From: JANLQX01 sp043775075
GTDB lineage: Bacteria; Actinomycetota; Acidimicrobiia; Acidimicrobiales; JANYDT01
Direction of reading: 5' to 3'
Assembly (NCBI GenBank): GCA_043775075.1
Contig: JAYVSS010000204.1
Span: 1-37,486 of the forward strand
DNA: 37,486 nucleotides
Shown in pieces: positions 32,829-37,486 of this stretch (position 1 is the stretch's first letter; the number at the start of each line of letters is the position of its first letter). The notes below the pieces were generated by a model. That model was given only the letters and a program-made list of their open reading frames with translations. It ran no database searches and had not been told where the DNA came from. A program made the translations under genes and the position numbers.

Positions 32829-34079
32829 GTGATTTCCCTGCTGCGCCGCAATCGCGATTACCGGTTCCTGACCCTCGCGCTGCTGGTGTCACTGTGCGGA
32901 GACTGGTTCGCCACGGTCGCTCTGGCCGGCTTGATTCTGGACAAGACGAACAGCGACTTCTTTGCGTCGATGGTGTTCGTCGCCGCCAGCCTTCCGGCGT
33001 TTTTCATGACGCCATTTGCGGGACCGCTGGCCGATCGTCTCGACCGTAAACGGATCATGGTGGCGTGCTCCGCAGTCCAGGCCGTGGCGGCCTGCGGATT
33101 GCTTTTCGCCCGTGACTACTGGGTGCTCGGCATCGTCGCCCAGGCGGTGGTTGCGGCCATCGCCGCCTTTTTTTCGCCCGCCGCGCAAGCGGCGACGGCG
33201 AACCTCGTGGCGCCGAAGGATTTGCCCACGGCGATTGCGGCGTCGGGCTCCATCTGGGGCGCCATGCTCGTTGTTGGATCGGGGCTCGGGGCGCTGGTGG
33301 CCAACGCCTGGGGCCGGCAAACGGCGTTTGCCCTCGACGCCCTGACTTTCGTCGTGGCCGCAGCATTGTTGAGTTTCGTTCGCGGTAGGACGTCCGTCGA
33401 CGACCGTTCAAAGAGTGCGGTGCGGGCGCCCATGCGACCTATGGCCGATACCCGTGAGGCGCTTCGCTACGCCCGAGGCAATCCGTTGGTTTCGGGCTTC
33501 TTGCTCGCCAAGTTCGGCTTCGGGTTGGGCACCGGAGTGGTTGGCCTGCTCGCCGTCCTGGCCAAGCGACGTTTCGGCAACGGAGATAAGGGCACGGGGT
33601 TGCTCCTTGCGGCCAGAGGGACGGGTGTGTTTGTCGGCCCATTTCTCGTTCGTGTCGCCGCCCGCAAAGGCATGGGAGCGGTGGTGCGGGCGTGCGGGAT
33701 TGGATCTCTCGTGTATGGGCTGGCCTATCTCGCCGTATCTGGGGTGCACTCGGTTGTCCTGGCCACGGGCCTGGTACTGCTGGCTCATCTGGGCGGTGGA
33801 GTGCAGTGGGCCGGCACGTTCTACGGTCTGCAGCGCAGCGCCCCCGATGAACTCAAGGGTCGGATCATGGCTGCGGACTTTGCCCTCGTGACCCTGTCGA
33901 TGAGCCTGTCTCTCGCCGTCGCGGGGATCGCTTCGGGGACGTTCGGTCCGGGGCCGGTGCTCGCGGTTCTTGGATTTGTCCAGATCGTTTGGGCCGCGTT
34001 TTACCTGTTTCGGACGCGCTCGCTGCAACGCGCACATGGCATTGGCGAAGGTGTTCAAGGGGCGCGTTTCGCGCCGTAA
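32829..34079 (+). CDS. Major facilitator superfamily transporter
   Basis: The 416-residue protein has about twelve membrane helices and MFS marks, including PLADRLDRKRIM after helix 2 (loop 2-3 motif G-x-L-a-D-r-x-x-r-k). It is of the MFS_3/enterobactin-exporter type, with helices such as FFASMVFVAASLPAFFMTPF. It starts at GTG 32829. Drug, siderophore or metabolite export is usual for the group, and substrate is not predictable. It is divergent from the quinone oxidoreductase across the palindrome, which suggests a shared inducer, perhaps a quinone-like toxin. Confidence 0.9.
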   Translation: MISLLRRNRDYRFLTLALLVSLCGDWFATVALAGLILDKTNSDFFASMVFVAASLPAFFMTPFAGPLADRLDRKRIMVACSAVQAVAACGLLFARDYWVLGIVAQAVVAAIAAFFSPAAQAATANLVAPKDLPTAIAASGSIWGAMLVVGSGLGALVANAWGRQTAFALDALTFVVAAALLSFVRGRTSVDDRSKSAVRAPMRPMADTREALRYARGNPLVSGFLLAKFGFGLGTGVVGLLAVLAKRRFGNGDKGTGLLLAARGTGVFVGPFLVRVAARKGMGAVVRACGIGSLVYGLAYLAVSGVHSVVLATGLVLLAHLGGGVQWAGTFYGLQRSAPDELKGRIMAADFALVTLSMSLSLAVAGIASGTFGPGPVLAVLGFVQIVWAAFYLFRTRSLQRAHGIGEGVQGARFAP

Positions 34080-34133
34080 CGTAAGGCGGCGGCGATGTCG
34101 CGTTTGCCATCAATGAGGAAAATGTGAGGCGCA

Positions 34134-35507
34134 GTGAACGAGCACCAGGTTGACGTTGTCGTGGTCGGAATGGGCCCCGGGGGTGAGGATGTCGCCGGGC
34201 AGTTAGCGCAGGCTGGCCTTGTCGTTGTCGGGGTCGAGCGGTACCTGGTGGGCGGCGAATGTCCGTACTACGGGTGCATCCCGTCGAAGATGATCGTCCG
34301 CGCCGCTGACCTCCTGCAAGAAACACGGCGGGCCAACGCAATGGCAGGGGCCACCACGGTGGTTCCGAACTTCACCATCGTCGCTGATCGCATTCGCGAC
34401 GAGGCGACCGACGACTGGGACGACACCGTGGCCGTGGAGCGCTTCGTCGGCAAAGGCGGCACGTTCGTTCGCGGCGACGCTGTCCTTGATGGACCGGGAC
34501 GGGTGCGCGTCGGTGATGACGTCTACGTTGCCCGGCGCGGCGTGGTGCTCGCCACCGGAACGTCGCCCGCGCTGCCCCCGATTCCAGGCCTGGCAGAGGC
34601 AATGCCGTGGACCAACCGTGAGGTCATGAAGATTCGAGCGAATCCGTCATCGCTCATCGTCCTCGGCGGCGGCGCCATCGGCATGGAGTTGGCTCAGGCG
34701 CTTTCGCGTTTCGGCACAAAGGTCACCGTCATCGAGGCGGCCGAACGAATTCTTGCCGCCGAAGAGCCGGAAGCCAGTTCTCTCGTCAGCACCGTCCTCC
34801 AAGCGGAAGGAATCGACATTCGGACCGGGGTGGCGGCCGCCTCCGTGGCGCGGACGAACGGTGTGGTTACGGTGACACTCGCCGATGGATCGACGGTGCA
34901 GGCCGCCGAGATACTGGTGGCCGCCGGGCGCACGCCGAACCTTCAAGGGGTCGGTCTCGCCACGGTGGGGGTGGATGAAACCGCGCGGCCAGCGTTCATC
35001 ACCGATCAGCATCTACGGGTGGTTGGAACCGAACGGCTATGGGCCGTCGGAGACATCACCGGACGGGGCGCGTTCACCCATATGGCGGCATACGAAGCGG
35101 CCATCGCCGCCGATGACATGCTGCAGAAAGACAATCCGCGAAGCGCCGAGACCCACGCCGTTTCCCGCGTCACCTTCACCGACCCAGAGGTCGGGTCCGT
35201 CGGGCTGTCCGAAGCCCAAGCGCGCGCCGCTGGTCGCAACGTGCGGGTCGGTGTAGCCGACTCATCAACCTCGAGTCGCGGCTGGCTCCACGGACTCGGG
35301 AACGAGGGAATCATCAAACTCGTTCTTGATGCCGACCGAGACGTGTTGATCGGGGCCACCTGTGTGGGTCCGCGCGGTGGTGACGTGCTGTCAATGTTTA
35401 ACCTGGCGGTCCATGCGCAGGTTCCCGTGGCGCTCCTGCGCACCATGATCTACGCCTATCCGACCTTCTACCGAGGGGCGCTCGACGCCCTCGACGCCCT
35501 CGCGTAA
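34134..35507 (+). CDS. Flavin disulfide oxidoreductase (Lpd/mercuric reductase-like)
   Basis: The 457-residue FAD/NAD(P)-dependent enzyme has VVVVGMGPGGEDVA at the FAD site and the redox-active pair C43-C48 in GGECPYYGCIPSKM. The second nucleotide site is VLGGGAIGMELAQALSRFG, and the FAD/ribityl motif is LWAVGDITGRG. The C-terminal dimer domain ends in YAYPTFYRGALDALDAL, where lipoamide dehydrogenases and glutathione reductases carry His and Glu (HPHPTxSE); both are missing, so standard lipoamide activity is unlikely. The GTG at 34134 has GAGG seven bases upstream. Its end overlaps the convergent proline-rich gene by 40 bp. The true substrate is unknown. Confidence 0.88.
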   Translation: MNEHQVDVVVVGMGPGGEDVAGQLAQAGLVVVGVERYLVGGECPYYGCIPSKMIVRAADLLQETRRANAMAGATTVVPNFTIVADRIRDEATDDWDDTVAVERFVGKGGTFVRGDAVLDGPGRVRVGDDVYVARRGVVLATGTSPALPPIPGLAEAMPWTNREVMKIRANPSSLIVLGGGAIGMELAQALSRFGTKVTVIEAAERILAAEEPEASSLVSTVLQAEGIDIRTGVAAASVARTNGVVTVTLADGSTVQAAEILVAAGRTPNLQGVGLATVGVDETARPAFITDQHLRVVGTERLWAVGDITGRGAFTHMAAYEAAIAADDMLQKDNPRSAETHAVSRVTFTDPEVGSVGLSEAQARAAGRNVRVGVADSSTSSRGWLHGLGNEGIIKLVLDADRDVLIGATCVGPRGGDVLSMFNLAVHAQVPVALLRTMIYAYPTFYRGALDALDALA

Positions 35508-35845
35508 CGGCGAATGAACGTCGTTGTCCCGCTCGAATCGAAGATGACCGGGAGCGGGTCGGGAAGTGGACCTATTGGAGGGTCACCGGGGAGATCCGGT
35601 TTCGGAAAATCAGGTTCGCCGGGCGGGGGTGCGGGTTCGGACGGCGGGAGGTTCGGTCCCGGTTTGGTGGCTGCGGATGCCGACCCGTCAGGAGATTCGG
35701 GCTCCTCCGAGTACGGGCCATCTCGGCCGTCGGTGTTATCCGGCCCGGGCTTTCCTCCGGCGCCAGGAGGACGTGACGCCTCCTCATCCGGCTTGTCCGG
35801 ATCAGTAGCAACGATGGTGGATTGGCGATGTACGGTCATGGGCAT
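35468..35845 (-). CDS. Proline-rich acidic low-complexity protein
   Basis: A 125-residue ORF begins at ATG 35845 with a perfect AAGGAG six bases upstream. The sequence is mainly Pro, Gly, Asp, Glu and Ser, with runs such as PSEPAPPPGEPDFPKPDLPG, and a basic C-terminus (TTTFIRRYARASRAS). It has no signal peptide or membrane helix and should be disordered. I know no family for it. The plus-strand ORF over the same stretch is glycine/serine-rich complement and has a poorer start. It overlaps the 3' end of the flavin oxidoreductase gene by 40 bp tail to tail. Confidence 0.55.
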   Translation of the reverse strand: MPMTVHRQSTIVATDPDKPDEEASRPPGAGGKPGPDNTDGRDGPYSEEPESPDGSASAATKPGPNLPPSEPAPPPGEPDFPKPDLPGDPPIGPLPDPLPVIFDSSGTTTFIRRYARASRASSAPR

Positions 35846-35926
35846 TTCCGACTCCTTTGCGTGAACTGCGGGGTCAGTACCCGCGCCGCCGACGGGTGAA
35901 ACACTGCGGCTGACGAACGTCGGGAG

Positions 35927-36820
35927 TTACGCGATAGCTGTTTCATACCCGGGTGATTGGAACTCCGAGACGCGAGGCACCACCGTCACGTCGACGGCGA
36001 AGTCGGTGATTTCGGCGGCGCCGAGAGTGGAGATCATCGGGACGTCGGCGGCATCGCGTCCCCGCGCCACAACGATGCGGCCAATGCGTCGTTCGTTCAC
36101 GCGCGCGTCGAACGCCCACCAGCGGTCGCCGAGAAGCACTTCGAACCACGCACAGAAATCTTGCGGACTGCCATTTCGGGGAACGTCTATGTCTGGGATG
36201 TACCCAAAAACGTACCGAGTCGGAATGTTCAATGCACGACAAAAACTCATCGCAATGTGGGTGAAGTCCCGGCACACACCACGTTTTTGACTCCAGGCGT
36301 CCGTTGCAGTGGTCATCGGGCCAGACGACCCATACTCAAATGTCATCTGCGCGCAGATAAAATCACAGATCTTTTGGACAACGGTGCCGGTGGCCGGACG
36401 ATCAAGCGAAACGTCGCGTCCAAAGAGTTGCCACGCTTCGTTGCCGAGTTCGTCCGGACGGCAGTATCTGGTTGGTTGAATCCTCCGCCAGTGTTCGGGG
36501 GTCATCAGTTGTGAACACGGGGCAGCTAAATGCAGGGGCCTCTGATCCGGCACCTCTGGCACATCGACGCGGGCCGAATAAGAAATGGTTGACCGTCCGG
36601 CGGAAAGCACCACCCGGTCGTGCCACTGAACGACACCGTCGAAAGAATCGATCGTGCTGACGAGGAAAAGTTCCGTGCCGGTCGCATCGACCACGGATAG
36701 CCGATCGTTCATAACCGACGGCTCGGTCGGCCGCAGACGAAGGAACGACGTCGTTCTCTCCGTTACGCCCAGCGAAAACTGGGCGACGATGTTGACGGTA
36801 CGGTGCGTAGAAAGAATCAT
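35927..36820 (-). CDS. Transglutaminase-like superfamily protein
   Basis: The 297-residue protein has the N-terminal beta domain of bacterial transglutaminase-like proteins (1-110), a helical region, then the papain-like core: QKRGVCRDFTHIAMSFCRAL with the catalytic C183, PTRYVFGYIPDIDVP, and DFCAWFEVLLGDRWWAFDAR with D238. In many relatives the residue at 223 is the catalytic His (HAWFE); here it is Cys, although some family branches also lack His there. Such proteins act as proteases or crosslinkers. The ATG at 36820 is chosen over 36931 because the conserved fold begins there. No signal peptide is visible. Confidence 0.85.
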   Translation of the reverse strand: MILSTHRTVNIVAQFSLGVTERTTSFLRLRPTEPSVMNDRLSVVDATGTELFLVSTIDSFDGVVQWHDRVVLSAGRSTISYSARVDVPEVPDQRPLHLAAPCSQLMTPEHWRRIQPTRYCRPDELGNEAWQLFGRDVSLDRPATGTVVQKICDFICAQMTFEYGSSGPMTTATDAWSQKRGVCRDFTHIAMSFCRALNIPTRYVFGYIPDIDVPRNGSPQDFCAWFEVLLGDRWWAFDARVNERRIGRIVVARGRDAADVPMISTLGAAEITDFAVDVTVVPRVSEFQSPGYETAIA

Positions 36821-36955
36821 GAGGTCCCCGGAATAGATGGCGCAGAGCGATACCCGGGTTTGCGTGCCGTGAAACAGCTTTGCTGTTCTTCGGTTTCGCC
36901 TTTCGCCATCCCGGGTACCGGGTTGCACCACGTAGGCGCTATGAGAGGACGAGCC

Positions 36956-37309
36956 ATGATCGACGACAATGCCGGGGACGCTGAAGACAACAACGCTGAG
37001 GCCTTTGACGAGGACCTACTCATACCCGAAGGCGAGGACGATAGCGACGTGGAGTCGATGTTCCCGTCGAGCGGGTATCGCGGTTCGTTAGACAAAGCGA
37101 CCACGGACACCGGAGAGCATGAGTCCGACACGTTGGAAGAGCGGATCCGACAAGAAGAACCCGATCTTGTGGCCGAAGAACTGCAACATAACGCCGAGGA
37201 CATCGCACTGGAAAACCGGGCGATGCGAGGCGATGAGACCCCGGACGTGGAAACCGCCGCGGCCCTGGCTGAGCTGGAGGATGCAGCGTGGGATCTCAAA
37301 GATGAGTGA
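36956..37309 (+). CDS. Acidic DUF5709-like protein
   Basis: The 117-residue protein starts at ATG 36956, with AGAGGA upstream. It is very acidic and fits the actinobacterial DUF5709 pattern: FDEDLLIPEGEDDSDVESMF, then a GY, a Thr/Glu/Ser segment, and ESDTLEERIRQEEPDL, followed by an acidic tail. The family's function is unknown, and the protein is probably partly disordered. It is divergent from the transglutaminase-like gene and converges with the partial oxidoreductase 9 bp away. Confidence 0.65.
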   Translation: MIDDNAGDAEDNNAEAFDEDLLIPEGEDDSDVESMFPSSGYRGSLDKATTDTGEHESDTLEERIRQEEPDLVAEELQHNAEDIALENRAMRGDETPDVETAAALAELEDAAWDLKDE

Positions 37310-37318
37310 GCGTCGGGG

Positions 37319-37486
37319 TCAGGGTTGACCAACGTAGATCGCGATTTTGCCCTGGGAACGGCCGGTTTGGCTGCGGAGATGGGCGGGCTTCATGTCGGCG
37401 AGCGCAAATTCTGAATCGATGACTGGGCGCAGCGCGCCGGCGTCAACAAGGGCCGCGAGCTCGCGCAGCGCCGCGGCGGTCGGCTG
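37319..37486 (-). CDS. Quinone oxidoreductase/zinc-binding dehydrogenase, C-terminal end only
   Basis: Fifty-five codons run from the window edge to the TGA at 37319-37321. The end reads LAALVDAGALRPVIDSEFAL and ADMKPAHLRSQTGRSQGKIA, the usual C-terminus of quinone oxidoreductase-type MDR enzymes (region after the cofactor domain, with a HxR-x3-GRxxGKI pattern). The rest of the gene, including the cofactor site, lies outside. It appears to be distinct from the enzyme at 31792. Confidence 0.75.
   Translation of the reverse strand, partial: QPTAAALRELAALVDAGALRPVIDSEFALADMKPAHLRSQTGRSQGKIAIYVGQP

Noticed and set aside
35514..35864. Plus-strand glycine/serine-rich ORF
   Set aside because: It is the complement of the proline-rich minus-strand gene, which has a perfect AAGGAG at its start.

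Overview
The window looks like chromosomal DNA from a GC-rich actinobacterium, by gene content perhaps a member of the Acidimicrobiia; the class assignment is inference. The markers are a DevR/DevS-type two-component pair, a WS/DGAT acyltransferase, a BON-DUF2267 protein, a DUF5709-like acidic protein, several universal stress proteins (USPs) and GTG/ATG overlap-coupled operons. No rRNA, tRNA, CRISPR array, insertion sequence or prophage was seen.

The left and centre (1-27310) read as one compact redox/dormancy island. At the left edge are a NarL-type sensor kinase (incomplete) and a response regulator whose recognition helix is nearly that of mycobacterial DevR/DosR. Nine GGGAC-N4-GNCCC-like sites, close to the DosR box, lie in front of operons that match DosR-regulon functions: the regulator itself and a BON-DUF2267 gene (1930), a PEP-synthase-like gene plus phosphotransferase/kinase (4800), a CBS-domain gene (8120), a GH130-flavodoxin-helical protein operon and a divergent USP (10677 and 10736), a deacetylase divergent from an acetyltransferase-USP pair (12352), a wax ester/triacylglycerol synthase plus acyl-CoA ligase (20331), a hemolysin III gene (21581) and a USP-multicopper oxidase-CopD-like operon (27296, one of the strongest). 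A drug-type ABC pair (2830-4709) and a block of higher apparent GC (13497-16946: wHTH/NB-ARC/TPR regulator and homocysteine methyltransferase) interrupt the island.

Several genes are eroded. The PEP synthase lacks about 130-140 residues of its PEP-binding barrel although its frame is intact. A D-lactate/2-hydroxyacid dehydrogenase at 20437-21006 is a pseudogene with internal deletions and frameshifts. A 59-codon membrane peptide at 8169 looks like a gene remnant.

The right part (22270-37486) is more ordinary: an orphan sugar-type ABC ATPase, a fasciclin lipoprotein, a MarR regulator divergent from a two-gene ABC exporter with a clear inverted-repeat operator, a quinone oxidoreductase divergent from an MFS exporter around a 14-bp palindrome, a flavin disulfide oxidoreductase, a proline-rich protein, a transglutaminase-like protein, a DUF5709-like protein and the 3' end of a second zinc-type oxidoreductase.

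Working model: on low oxygen or redox stress the DevRS-like pair activates stress proteins, storage-lipid synthesis, PEP/pyruvate metabolism, acyl-lysine turnover and a membrane-anchored copper oxidase. The sites and families are seen in the sequence; the regulation is inferred.
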